A program made the translations under genes and the position numbers. The notes beneath the pieces were generated by a model. That model had not been told where the DNA came from, did not search any database, and worked only from the letters and a program-made list of their open reading frames with translations. From positions 12,839,197 through 12,903,196 of the forward strand of contig OY821741.1 in assembly GCA_963682055.1 (NCBI GenBank): a DNA stretch of 64,000 nucleotides, given 5' to 3'. How positions within the stretch are numbered: the stretch's first letter is position 1; the number at the start of each line of letters is the position of its first letter. Source of the DNA: Primula veris. Lineage: Eukaryota > Streptophyta > Magnoliopsida > Ericales > Primulaceae. This document shows, piece after piece, positions 9,942 to 28,265 of the stretch.

Positions 9942-11196
9942 TGTTGAACTTAGAGTTCAATAATGATTTTGATTATAATTTTGATTATGTCTTTAATGAT
10001 TTTACGATTTCGATGATATAATGCTTGTCTTTTCCAAAAGAAGTAAATGAAAATTTCAGAAATCCAGAAAGATAGAGCACAGAAAAACGAAGCCACAGGT
10101 TCAGACGGAACCAAAATCGGAGCTAAAACGAAGAAGACACAAGCTTTCAAAGAAAACCGAGACTAGAAGAAAAACGACCGATCGACTGGACAAAAACGAC
10201 CGATCGTTTTTTGTCCAAATTCTTCCAGTGAGTCCATTGGAAAAACGACCGATCGTTTTCAGAAACGACCGATCATTTTCTGAAAAACGACCGATCGTCT
10301 GTTGAAAAACGACCGATCGTTTTCTGCAGTTTTCGAAAACAGCTTTTCAGCTTATTCTGGAAAGTTGCTTAAAACCACTGAATAAAAGCCTCAACCACTA
10401 CCAACGGTCATATTCGAAAAACAGACTTTGCTGGGCATAAAACCAACCCAAATCTCTCTTCCAAACTCACTTATTATCAATCAATTACAAAACAATCAAT
10501 CCTCCAACCTCTCTCAATAAAAACCCTAAAAATCACCATTTTGGTGAATATATTCGAGAAAGAGGAAAATCAAGGAGAAAGAGATTCAAGCTTGATCATC
10601 ATCAAAAACTCACAAATTATCTTATTAAGAAGCAATTAGATTAGTGAGTGTAGTTACATTTTTGTAACAAAATTGTATCGAGTAAAATATAAACTCATTT
10701 GTGAGCGAGTGATCGGGTAGAGGCTTTGTAAGCAAGTGAAGCTTAAAAGCTCTAGGTCTTTTCATTCAGGTACTCATAAATTGAGGGGGAGTCGTTGACT
10801 CATAGTCGTGTTCTCTTGCACTTGTATCAAGAATAGGAACCTCGGGTAGAGGGTGAGCCAATCGGTCGATTGAGCTCGATAGGATTTGTAATATCCGCAA
10901 GAAGATTTTTAGTGAAATACTCGGTAGTACCGAGGAGAGGATGTAGGCGCGTTTGCCGAACCTCTATAAATCGCGGTGTCAATTCTTTTCCCTTACTTTT
11001 ACTTTACGCAACTTATTTTATTTCTTATTTTCTTGTTTGCGTTTAGTAATCCTAGCAATTCATTAACTCTTGTTAAAACGCTTAAGCTTAGAATTGCATT
11101 AGTTGGGTGGTTAGTTGCTTAGAATTTTAATTAGGCGAAAAGCGCCAAAAACATTATTCACCCCCCCTCTAAGTTTTAGCCGCACCAGGGCCAACA
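9942..11196 (+). repeat. 3' LTR of Copia copy 1
   Basis: Same length as the 5' LTR. Its six-copy array includes CGACCGATCG where the 5' LTR has CGACCGCTCG, so that variant arose after insertion. It ends CCAACA at 11196 and is followed by the target duplication. Confidence 0.95.
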
Positions 11197-11427
11197 CTTA
11201 CCCATCCCCCATTCTTCCTCTGATACATCCACACAATTCATAGAAAAAATCATGTTCAAAAGAGTGTCGGAAAGACCCGAGACATTTGCATAGGTCAAAA
11301 TTATATTTTCAAAGTTTAAGGTTCCGTCTGGAGCGAGTGTTCCACAACTAGAACTTTTATACTCCTCAAGTTCTATAAAACAAATGTCATGTCCTTGCTC
11401 AGACTCCATTTTTAGTAGTATTTTCAC
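11197..11427 (-). pseudogene. Upstream half of the gene split by Copia copy 1
   Basis: The minus-strand frame starts at 11427 (first AUG; a second AUG, MESEQGHD, follows six codons later). It contains YKSSSCGTLAPDGTLNF and ends EEEWGMGK at the insertion. SCGTLAPDG is reminiscent of the SGTLI-DG start of trypsin-like protease folds, agreeing weakly with the call for 5913-6333. At the junction the uninterrupted host sequence would read GATGGGTAAGTGTAC. That contains a perfect GTAAGT splice donor, and the two open frames are not in the same phase. So the element may have landed in an intron donor. Function unknown. Confidence 0.4.
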
Positions 11428-11515
11428 CTCAAAAATCTCTTCATTGTTGATTTAATCTCTACGTTAATAGATGGAATAAATGTAACCACTATAGTAATTA
11501 TATATATATATATGA

Positions 11516-11839
11516 GGACGGCTAAAGGCACACCCATTTTTGACACCCTTAAAAAGCGCTCCAAATTAAGATTTGGTTAAGGAAGATCTCCAAAAGTTTC
11601 ATGACGGGAAGACAAATATGCGTCTTATGTTTTTTTTCGAGATGCATAATTGCATTTATTGGATTTACCTTAATTTCCAATACATGCAATTATATATCTA
11701 GGAAAAAAAAAATAAGACTCATATTTGTACCCACGTCGTGAAAATCGTGGAGATCTGCATTAACCAAATCTTCTTTTGGAGTGTTTTTACACAAACGTGT
11801 CAAAAAATGGTTTCAAAATGGGTGTCGCTTGAACCGCCC
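11516..11839. mobile_element. MITE-like TIR element
   Basis: The left end carries GGACGGCTAAAGGCACACCC and the right end its imperfect inverse, GGGTGTCGCTTGAACCGCCC. Inner parts are also partly self-complementary: a TGCATAATTGCATTTATTGG region against a TCCAATACATGCAATTA region. There is no coding capacity. Flanks are TA-rich, so the target duplication cannot be read. Confidence 0.6.
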
Positions 11840-12168
11840 TATATATTTATATAGTTGTACTTGTTCGTAGAAGATTTTCAAAATTATCTATATCGGGTTT
11901 TCCGCAAAAGTTTTACAAACATATTCACCCCACCTCTAGATTTATCTCCATAAGACAAAAGAATTTATGAAATTACTATAAAATAAAATTAAATATAGTC
12001 TCAAAACAAATTATCATTTTTAGGATAACAACACAATTAACTTGTCACATGTCGTATTTTTTATTTTGTTCTTATATCTATCTCTATGGATTTTATCCAA
12101 TAGTGAAAATAAAGTCTGGTAAGGAGGGATTTATTAGACTAACGATGGTTTCTTATTGTTGCTATATA

Positions 12169-12376
12169 CTCCATTCCTCCCTAAACAAATGTCTTCTATG
12201 AAAATACGTGCAACTTTGATCATCAAAATTTTTGAAATAAAAAAATTGAAAATTCTATCATATAGCTTTAACCATTAACTTTTGAAAATATTTTTTTGGC
12301 AATCTAGATATGAAAAAAGTGTCGATCAAAATTGCACGTATTTTCGTCGGGGACATTTGTTTAGGAACGGATGGAG
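12169..12376. mobile_element. Stowaway-type MITE, 208 bp
   Basis: Terminal inverted repeats start CTCCATTCCTCCCTAAACAA and end with GGAACGGATGGAG. TA target duplications lie at 12167-12168 and 12377-12378. This is the signature of Stowaway MITEs, mobilised by Tc1/mariner transposases. Inner ends also pair (GAAAATACGTGCAACTTTGA with its inverse). Confidence 0.85.
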
Positions 12377-12658
12377 TATATGATATGAACTTATGGTTGT
12401 TATCACATTAGAATAGCCTTAACTTGGAAACAAAAATTAGATTACTTTTCGCAGCGAAAATAGTTATTTATCACTCTGATGCCATATAGATTCACTTTCT
12501 TGTGAATTATTGATCACAAATTAACTAGCAACGAGATTAAAAAAAAATAGAGAATGCATTGGTCGAATAATAACTTAGAAAATTGATTTTATTATGATAT
12601 AAGAAATGAATAATATATTGACCGCATTACAATAGTCATATAGTGGTTTTAATACTAA

Positions 12659-13037
12659 GAGTATCTACAATAATGTTGTTATCTCTATTAATTATATTAA
12701 ATCATGTGTTATTTTTATATATGTTAAAAAAATTGTTAAAAATAACAATGTTTTTAATGTTGTTAATTGATAATATGCCAAAATACCATTAATTTCAACA
12801 TGAACTCTATTTCAACTACTTTTATTCTAGTTACTATTTTAGTGGGGTTTTACAAAACAACTAATTAATGAGATTTTAATTAATAATTAATTTTAATTAA
12901 AATTAGATAACTTTGTTTAATTAATACAATAATGTGAAAGTTAAATTTAAGTTACATATGTGTCATTTAACATGCAATTAAATGATGATGTATCAAAATT
13001 AATATTGTTATAGTTAACATAACTATTGTGGATGCTT
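12659..13037. mobile_element. MITE-like element flanked by TAA
   Basis: The left end is GAGTATCTACAATAATG. The right end, CTATTGTGGATGCTT, is its imperfect inverse. TAA flanks both sides (12656-12658 and 13038-13040), the 3-bp target duplication expected for PIF/Harbinger-derived MITEs. It is related in its ends to 3577-4050. There is no coding content. Confidence 0.55.
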
Positions 13038-14363
13038 TAATGAATTAAAAATAATTCGTCCACTTATATACAAATCAATAATGCTACAATAAAATATTGT
13101 CCGCCTAATTGAGTAATTGATTGATAAATGTGTCGGCACACTGCATATTACCATACAATTAAATATGTGACTTATAACTTTTTTTTTGATAAGTCATTTT
13201 TTTACTTATAAGTGACTTATATAACTTTTTTTTTGTTGATAAGTCATTTTTTTTTTACTTATTTTGACTTATAATATACAAAATAATTCAATTGAAAATA
13301 CTGCAAGTTTTGGTAATGTGTACAAACACACACAAAATCCTAAATTCATTTTTTTTTCTTTTGAGCTTTTTTTTTATAGCATTTTTGACAAAAAAAAAAA
13401 GGTTTTCAAAAACTAAAAAAATTAACAAATCAAACACTCATAGTTTTTTTTACTCAAAAAGCTATTCAATCTTATGAAAAAAAAATTATTGTCAAACAAT
13501 GCCAAATCTTTGAAAGTAACATTACTTTACACGACATACTCAATGTTGTAAAATACGCAAGATGGCGTATAAACGGGATTAGCTCGCCTAACCCATAATT
13601 TCGTCTTATTCAGTTTAACCACCGCCTAATCTTCTTAGCTTCTAAACTTCTCATAACGCTTAGATTCCGGCTAATCTGGCCTATCAAAACACTAGATATA
13701 AAAAAAGTATCCAACTAATTTCAATTTGAACATATTGGGACCGAAAGTGTAACACTCAAGTCTAATCACATAATATTTCAACACATTTTACATTCCATCG
13801 AACTAAAATCAAGTACAAAATAATCTTTTTATACATGAAAAAATATTGTTTAGTACCCTGTACGTACTCTGTACTATTGAGTTTTACCAATCTAATATCA
13901 AACGTTTACCTTTTATTAATTTGGGTAGAACCTATCAATTTTCATTCCATTAGGGGACTCATGTTTAACAAAATGACAAAATTGTAGTCACGTTCTCTCA
14001 CCTATCACATAATGATGCAATTGTATAATCGTACATCATAAATATATATCGAAATGAAAGATAAAGTGAATGTAATTTCGTCTGCTTTATATTGTCAAAC
14101 CATTAATTGAACCAAAAATAATAGTTTAGAGGCCAAATTAGTAAAACTCAAAGATCGAGCACTAAATTAATAAAAGTAAATATTATATATATTTTTTTAA
14201 TAATTAATAACTCATTTGAAATTAAGTGTTTGGCAATGAACCGTTGTTCGTCGTAAGAGCATCCGCAACGCTATAAATTCTCTAAATTTAAGAAAACACA
14301 AAATTCACTTCATATACGAGTTCATATACCAGGAATGCAAATGATTTGCTAGATTAATACTTA
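13038..14363. other. AT-rich DNA without a gene
   Basis: Around 13165-13280 a GACTTATAA/GATAAGTCATTTTTT phrase repeats three times with long T runs. From 13540 to 13690 there is a more GC-rich stretch with no open frame. I see no conserved gene. Confidence 0.6.
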
Positions 14364-14592
14364 CTCCGTTCCTAAACAAATGTCTCATACGAAAATACGT
14401 ACAATTTTGATCGATAATTTTTTCATATTTAGATTGCCGGAAAAAATTATTTCAAAAGTTAATCACGTAGTTTATGGTTAGAAGTATATGATGAAATTTT
14501 CAATTTTTTTATTTCGGTAATTTTGATATGAAAATTTTGATGGTAAAAGTTACATGTATTTTCGTATAAGGTATTTGTTTAGAAACGGAGAG
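14364..14592. mobile_element. Stowaway-type MITE just upstream of the reductase gene
   Basis: The ends CTCCGTTCCTAAACAAATGT and ACGGAGAG-type inverse are flanked by TA at 14362-14363 and 14593-14594. It is the same family as the element at 12169-12376, sharing a GAAAATACGTACAATTTTGA-like subterminal phrase. It ends about 120 bp before the first visible coding exon of the 3-oxoacyl-ACP reductase gene, so it may have altered the promoter or 5' end. Confidence 0.8.
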
Positions 14593-14714
14593 TATAATAG
14601 TAATAAATTATTGGGCTCCATGTTTTTATTTTTGTAATATTGTTATGATTATTAAAATATAATAAAAAAATAATTTAGAGTTATTATAATAAAATTAAAA
14701 AAAATATATAAAAT

Positions 14715-20875
<6,161 letters not shown>

Positions 20876-21440
20876 GAGCTAATCAACTGTGGTAGAATAC
20901 TAGAATCTTAGTTGTTCGAGGTGTTGACTGTTGGTTTTTCAGAACCCTACATGTATTTTCTGTATGTAATACTGAATTTTTAAAGAAGCAAAAAACGACA
21001 GATTTTTGGATGAGACATGTAACAGGTTGTTTTGCCTGTAATTACGCTTGATATATGAGATGAAAGTTTTAGACCAATGCTACTTTTGCAGTCCTAGCTA
21101 GAAAGCTTCAAAGACAAATGTTCCAAATTTCCATTATTTTCATAATTAAATAGGTTTGACATTTCACGTTTCTGTTTCCCATCCCATTTCCGTTTGGCAA
21201 CTATTTCCGAATTAGAGATGACTGATGAGTGACCAGCTTGCACGAATAAATAAATAAATTAACACATGAAATTGAACTTTTCTCAGTAATTGCAAAATGC
21301 AGTTATACAATCATAAGAAACGTATTCCCAGTTTTGATTTCATTTGAACATAAAAACACGGATTTAAGTCCGCATATATCGAGTAAAATAATGAAACTAG
21401 GGAACTTCAATGTACAAGGTAAGGCCCATTCAGTTAAGGC
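20876..21440. other. Convergent 3' ends of FabG and POLA2
   Basis: Only 565 bp separate the two stop codons, so the two 3' UTRs face each other and might overlap. AT-rich sequence with TGTAAT-type signals is present near 20965-21050. No other gene is seen. Confidence 0.6.
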
Positions 21441-24400
21441 TCATAATTTTATTATTGATGCACTAGTCATATCGTGGCTCCTTTTATAGTTAATTTCCAC
21501 AAAGAAACCTGCACCTTCACCCTTTGCTAGTCTACCTGGATTAACACAAAGACATTTCACTTGCTCTTCACCTTCCTTTTCTTCTCCCACTTTCAAAACC
21601 TGTAGCACATTCAACACAAAAAACTTATTTTATTTATATAAATACTTGCAAATTTTCTTTTCAAAAAAAAAAAAAAATACTTGCAAATTTTGCGAGTATA
21701 CAGTGGTTTTTTTTTTTTATCACTCATGTTATCAATCTACAGTAATAAATACTTCTATAAGATCTCCTTTTGGCTACATCTTGTAAGCTTGGTTTATTCG
21801 TTCTATTTTTTTTTTACGTTGCTATGCATTCGGCTGTTCAACTTTTATGATGACCTTGACATCTTCTTATTGTACATAAGCTAGACTTGTTTGGCTGCAG
21901 ATAATAAGCAATTAAGCTGGAAGATTTTACTTTCAGAAAAGGTGAGGTTCATCCAACTTAAAGCCTTTAGCTTTTTCTGGCAATTCTAGAAAAACACAGC
22001 TCCAACCAAATGAAGTCCAGCTTTTAAGCAAAAACACTGAGCTTGTACAACCAAGGAAGAACTTAAACAGGATTGACACAACTTTTTCCATACTGATAAA
22101 AAGCTACCTTTTCAAATTTAATAATGCAATCAAACAAGCACAAGGACCAAGAAATATCTTGCTTGGACTGAAATTGTTTAAAATAACTGACGAAAAGACT
22201 GGACAGATATCTGAATCAGACGTTAATAACCATTGGAAATAACAAAATAAAAAAAGCAGCTGCTGGGTTTTATTTTGCAAAAAAATACAATGATTGAACA
22301 GAAAGCTCCAGAGTTGAGGAAATGTCATCTACCTTGACAAATGTCGCTAGCTCCGAGGGCAAAATAAGAATATCCGGAATAGACTTAATTTGGAGAGCAT
22401 CTGGAGCAATTGAGAAATCCAGTGGAATATCTTCTGCTGGTGGATATAGAGGATAAAAGCTGCAGGAAAATATTTCCAAAAGGACAATAATAAATACAAA
22501 AGCGTATTAATATTCGGAAAAAAAATACGTATTGTTGATAACATGCCTTTGCTGACTAAGTATATGATTTGCAAGTCTGTTCATGCGCTGCTTTGCTCCA
22601 CCTGGGATATTTCGCGAGATCTCTTCCCCAGCGAGGTGTTTTAGAATATCCACTGTGCAGCAAGCTACCTCGACCTGAACAGAGTGGGAATAAAATTAAG
22701 ACCCGGTATAACCTTTCATTTATTGTTATAGCATGTCAAATATTACTTAAAGAAAAACTGCATTTTATCTACTTTATTAGATGGTCTCACGTTTAAATAA
22801 GGAGACTAAGATCCTCAATAATTGAAACATAGTTGTATTAAAGAAAAATGGAATGAACTATCAGCTCTGCTGCTATGGAAGTAATTTAAGGTTTTCCAAC
22901 TTATGTTTTGTTTGAATTACAGGTGACTTTTTCTTTTGTAAGATAAAAATATTTAGTGGCTTTTCCGGGTGTTGCTCCATCAAAGAATTAGTAGTAGTAG
23001 TAGTAGAACATCAACTAGCAGGACAGAAAATCGCATTGATTACCTCATTTGCACTAAAAGTCCCTGGATTTGTAAGACTGGTTATCTGCGCAAGTTGTGA
23101 TTCTCTTTAAATATTGACTAGGGAAATACACAAATGAAAGCCACTCCATAAGTGTGGAATATCTAGTTTTGTATATTATACCTGATTTCTGAGATCAGAT
23201 TGCTGAATATCAAAAGGAGGCTGCAGAATCCAAAATTAACTTTATCAGTTCATAATATTATTGTAACTAATAATATATGATGATCTTCTTTTTCCTTCTA
23301 ATACTATGAATTAGCATAGAAACTACCTGAGGAAAAACAAAGTCGTGGTGAGCATCACGTATAGATGGTATAAGAATAACACGAGCAGACGAACCCATAT
23401 ACTCCACATAATCTCGAAGCTGTAGAAAATAGCATGGAATCAACCTTGTGAAATTTTGAATAGCAAAGTTAAGCAAATTAACTATTTTTCCAAAATGTAT
23501 ACCTTTCCAAGGATTTCCAGACGAAATAATTCATCATAGGTCTTGTTTACAGCCCCTTTCTTGATGTCTGGATGTTCAGAATCGATGAACGGCCCCATCT
23601 GCAAAGTTCCACAGAAATAAATTAAGATATCTATTATTCCACGTTTGTAAAATTTGAGATGGTCATTGATTTAAAAGAAAAATTACCAATAAAAGCAACT
23701 GAGGTTGCTTTCGACGTGCATATGCTAACAGCTCATTTAAAGGTTCAAAGAATAAATTGTCTGTGGTGGTAAATGGACCTGCTGCAACAACCTGTTAAAT
23801 AATTGCAAAACATTAGCAAAGAATAATCTTAATTAAACTTTTCATAGACTGGTGCACTTTTTAGTAGATTAACAACAATTAAATAAATAAATATCTGTCG
23901 AAGAAAGATATGACTCTCAACCGGAAATGTCTTCTGCAAGTCAATGATACTATACTAGTTTCAACCCATCAACATCATAGACGAAACTTTAAAAGTGCGC
24001 TCAAGTCATGTTTCATACCAAAGAGACACATATAACAGAGCATCTATTAAACATTTCTATACATCAGCATTGTGGAACAAAAGCTTACACACCATTGATA
24101 ACTCTGTGAGCTGAGTAGATGGATCAGTTAACTTAAACTGATCTCCAACTGCTTGTTTTTTCGGAGGAAGAGGATTGTCATCTGAACTCACTGACAAGGG
24201 AATATAATCAATAACTTTAGATGCAATTAGACAGTGTCCACTAGGATTAAGGCCTTCAATACCTAGAACCTGAAATGCAGATATGGTGCCGTTATATAGC
24301 AACTCTACAAAGCTGAATAATAGAATTATCTGGAGTAGTTCTTCCTTTTACCTGGCCAGGAAATATTGAATGACTCAATTCTTGAAAGTCTACACGTACG

Positions 24401-27036
24401 CGTTGCCCTCCAGAATGCTCAACGCTGCCAAAAACAAAATAGAGTATAGTACGGCATTAGTTGAAACGGGTAAAAAAGAAGTTACATCGTCAGAGGTTTA
24501 GAAGTTCGAATGCGCTGCATTATATAAACTCAATAACTAAATGTCACCAAACATGTTGCAGTCCAAGTAAAAATTCCATTCTTTTGTCAAGGATTATTTA
24601 ATAAAGGAAATCTGGTCAAAAGGAGTTCCAACGGAAACAATTGACCCTGGTACCAGATGTGACTTAGGCCTTGTTTGGTTGAAGCTTTCAATCTCAGCTG
24701 TCTGCTTTGTTTAAAATTTGTTATTTAGCTTAAAAGTTAAGACTACATTTGGCTGTTCAGTTAAAAGCCAAGCTTGGTTTTTCTACTTGACCAGCTAGCT
24801 CAGCTTTAAGATGGATGAAGCCGCTAGATTATCAACCTAAATAATTTCTTACATTATTCATGCATTGGGGAAATATCTACATAATAATGCCAGCAAACAG
24901 AAATCTAAGAGAACTAAAAAGTAAATTATAAACCCATAGTCATTGAACCTGCTTTGCAACAAGATTTCTTTTTCCTTAAGGCGTCCTTCTTCATCACAGC
25001 AGATCATGCCAACGGCAGATATAGTTTTCTGAAAATTTCATACAACAAGCCGGTGTTGGGGTTAAAAATTCCGCACAAGTAAAAGGGTGCATGCATGTTA
25101 TACAAAGACCATGAGCCGGAGATGAACAATTATTAATAAAGATGATATAATCTCAGAATAATTATAAGGCGGATGATCAAGCATGACAAGAAGATCAAAG
25201 GAAGGCAATTTCTATTCTCAAAAAAAAATAAAAAAGGAAGAAACAAGTCAGAAAAGATTACTTGCTTGTATCATTAAAATTAGCACAACAAATCATTGGA
25301 ATGTAAATCTTCATTTTCATTTTCTTACTATTAGTGATGACTGCAGTCAATGAATGTACGTATGTGTGAGTTTCAGAGAGAAAGAGAGGGAGAGAGATTA
25401 CATGTGAAGCAACAGTTGGGTCCATCAGTTCTTCGAATTGCCCAGAAGAAACAAGTGCACTTGCATGCTTCATTATGCGCTTTTCAAGAAAATCGAACTA
25501 GGAAGTGAACAAATTTTAAATTAGATTTTTACAAAACAAACAAATATATCAATTCGTATGTATATATGAAAAATGAATAGCAAGCATACCCTTTTCTCAA
25601 TCTTGTCATACATGAATCTACAACCTGGTTCAGGTCCAGACCCATGAATAACCAAAGAACACCTTGCACTTGGTTGAACCCGCTTTATAAACTCATCTTC
25701 GTAATTTTCAATATCAGTTTCCGGCTCTTTTTTTATATTATTAATGTCGGCTACGTTGTTCAGAGTAGAATGCACAAGAAACTTAGATTTTCGAAGATTA
25801 AAAGGTGTAATCGATTCTAAACGATGTGAAGGAGAATATAACTCCCCATTGGTTCTGTTAGTGGAATCAAATGGCTCTTGACCCCGCGGATCAGATCTAT
25901 TTGTTGGAGTTCCAATAATAGCTCCTTTCAAGTCTTCGTATTCATTATTTATTATCCTAAACATGAAATGCTGTCATTTCAATATGATCCATGGTTGAAC
26001 TATTACGCATAAAAATTGACATCTTGAGCTATAACAAAATTATCAAACCATATTTTTCAGAGAAATCCAACATAGTTCTGGATTGTTGCTGATCTTTATG
26101 ATTGATTTCATAAAAATAGTACGCCGTTCAAAGAACTTGAGCAAAGAAAAATTTACTCTTACATATCTATGTCATTGGAGTAAAAGTACAATCCAGGCTC
26201 CTTTTTGACAATCTCTTCCTTCTTCTCATTTTGCAGTTGCAGCAGAAACGCATCCATATGATCATTTTGCACCGTCAATTCCAGCTGCCTAAAATAATTA
26301 AAACTCCTTCACATATATGGAATACATATTTAAAGACTTTGCTGTTTAACACCAAACAGAAGAATTCCTTATTATGTGGTTAAAAGTTTCTACGGGGAAC
26401 ACCGAGTTCAGTTGAAGTCTTTAATTGACAATTCCCATTTTTATAATATTACAATATGATACCCGGGGCCTAGGCTTGGAACTAGACTTAGCCAAGGGAC
26501 TAACTTATAAAAGTTAAAGAAGTCAAGTTATCAACAAAAAAAAAAGTCCATGTGCCTAAAAGGCTAACCGATATTATAAAACAATTCACAGAAAGCCATG
26601 AAAATCATGTTTCAAACTCCACTTTGGTGTTGCAACTGGTTAAGGAAAAATGCCTTCTTTTTTAAGTTTGCAACAAGAAGGAAAGCGAGTTCAGATGAAA
26701 CAACTAATTGGCAAATTTCATTTCTGTAAACTAACGATGTAACATCAGAAGCCTGTTTTTTAAGCCAGAATAAGTCAATTGGGCTGAAACGGATTTGTAC
26801 AAGTTTGTTATAGTTACATGAAAAACAAGATAGGAAGAAAATCAACAGATTACTAGGGAACCCAATATAAAAGTTCTTTTGCATATTGAGTTACAGAAAG
26901 AAACGGATACTAATGACGAAAAATATGCTCTACTCAGTCAAATGAAGAGTGAAATCTCTGGGTAGGGAAAAATGTTTAAGAATGATTCTCATCAAGTAAT
27001 AGTTCATCAACTTATTATCAAAATAGAGTTAGAAAA

Positions 27037-27067
<31 letters not shown>

Positions 27068-28226
27068 TTGCACTTGCAAATACTAAAGTCTCAGCTTTTA
27101 ACAATTAGTACATTTCCCTATCAAATTTTCTAAACTGTATATCGATCAATGGGGATTTTCACATTTGAGTCACTTTGTCTAAAACGATGAAAGACGCAAG
27201 ATGCAAAATACGATTTCACCAAAATGTGCACACTAATTTTTTGTCAGGACAACATGCAAAGTGTAACCCAAATGGGCTGGTATACAAATTGAAAAATAAC
27301 GGATAGGATGGTCTTGCGAAACTACAAAAATAACCTGTAAAAACGTAGATGACTAACTGTTTGTTATCAAATTGACAAAAATAACTCAACCAAAGAAAAA
27401 CACTAACTACTGAGGACATTGACATAATAAGGGACATTGGTCTAACAGTAAAGTAACTGTTAGGAGTTGACAATTTGGTACAAGAAGTACAATTAACCCT
27501 ATATATGATAAAGAGAAACATGGAACCTGTTGAGAGCGAAACATTCCCAGCTGGAGACAAGATCAGAAGGGCTGAGCTTGTAATTTATGCAGAAAGCCAG
27601 ACCTAAACACAAACTCACATCAGCACAGATACGGAAATATACATAAGTCTTGATTGGTTGTAGACTTGTAGTTTTAAGCTCATTAGTTTTGCTACCAAGG
27701 GTCCAAGCTAGACTGTATATAGTTGACAGGCTTAAAAGGTATCAATTTTTGGGGGACCAAAAAAGCTTTAAGCTTTAAGCAGGATAAACCCAACTTGTCT
27801 CTCGATCTAAAGAAAAACAGCTTATTTTTTCAAAGCTGAAACAAACAAGGTAACCGACTCAAAAGGTAACTTTTTTGGTGTTTTGGCCAGAAAAAGCTAG
27901 AAACTTGCAACCGGATAAACCCGACATTTTCTTTCTCAATCTAAAAAAAACAGCTAATTTGCTCTCACAAAGCTTCAAGTTATCTTTTTCTTCTCAAACT
28001 AAAAAACAGAACCAAACTTCTTTTCTAAATCTTATCAAAAAAATAAAAAATCTTAAAAGCTGCAACATACACACACACACAAATATATATATAGGGAGAG
28101 AGAGAGAGGAGCTTTGAGCTTCATGTTTTTATTCTCAAACTAAAAACCGAACCCAACTTTTTTCTCAATCTTATCAAAAAAATAAAAAAAAAATTAAACA
28201 GCTGCAACACACACACACACACACAC

Positions 28227-28265
<39 letters not shown>

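Larger units (their letters stand above)
6334..11196 (+). mobile_element. Young gag-only (non-autonomous) Copia LTR retrotransposon, copy 1
   Basis: Two 1255-bp LTRs (6334-7588 and 9942-11196) begin TGTTG and end CAACA. They are flanked by a perfect 5-bp target duplication, CTTAC, at 6329-6333 and 11197-11201. The internal region of 2353 bp holds a tRNA-Met primer binding site, one gag frame and a polypurine tract. It has no protease, integrase, reverse transcriptase or RNase H. By hand I count about 14 differences between the LTRs, roughly 1.1%, so insertion is recent on a plant time scale. The element must borrow enzymes from an autonomous partner, which is not in this window. A related copy lies at 43037-48546. 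Confidence 0.95.

Noticed and set aside
24657..24850. hAT-like end TAGGCCTTGTTTGG in POLA2 intron 6
   Set aside because: A matching inverted right end and 8-bp duplication could not be found by eye; similar TTTGGTT/AAGCTT-rich words are scattered through several introns.
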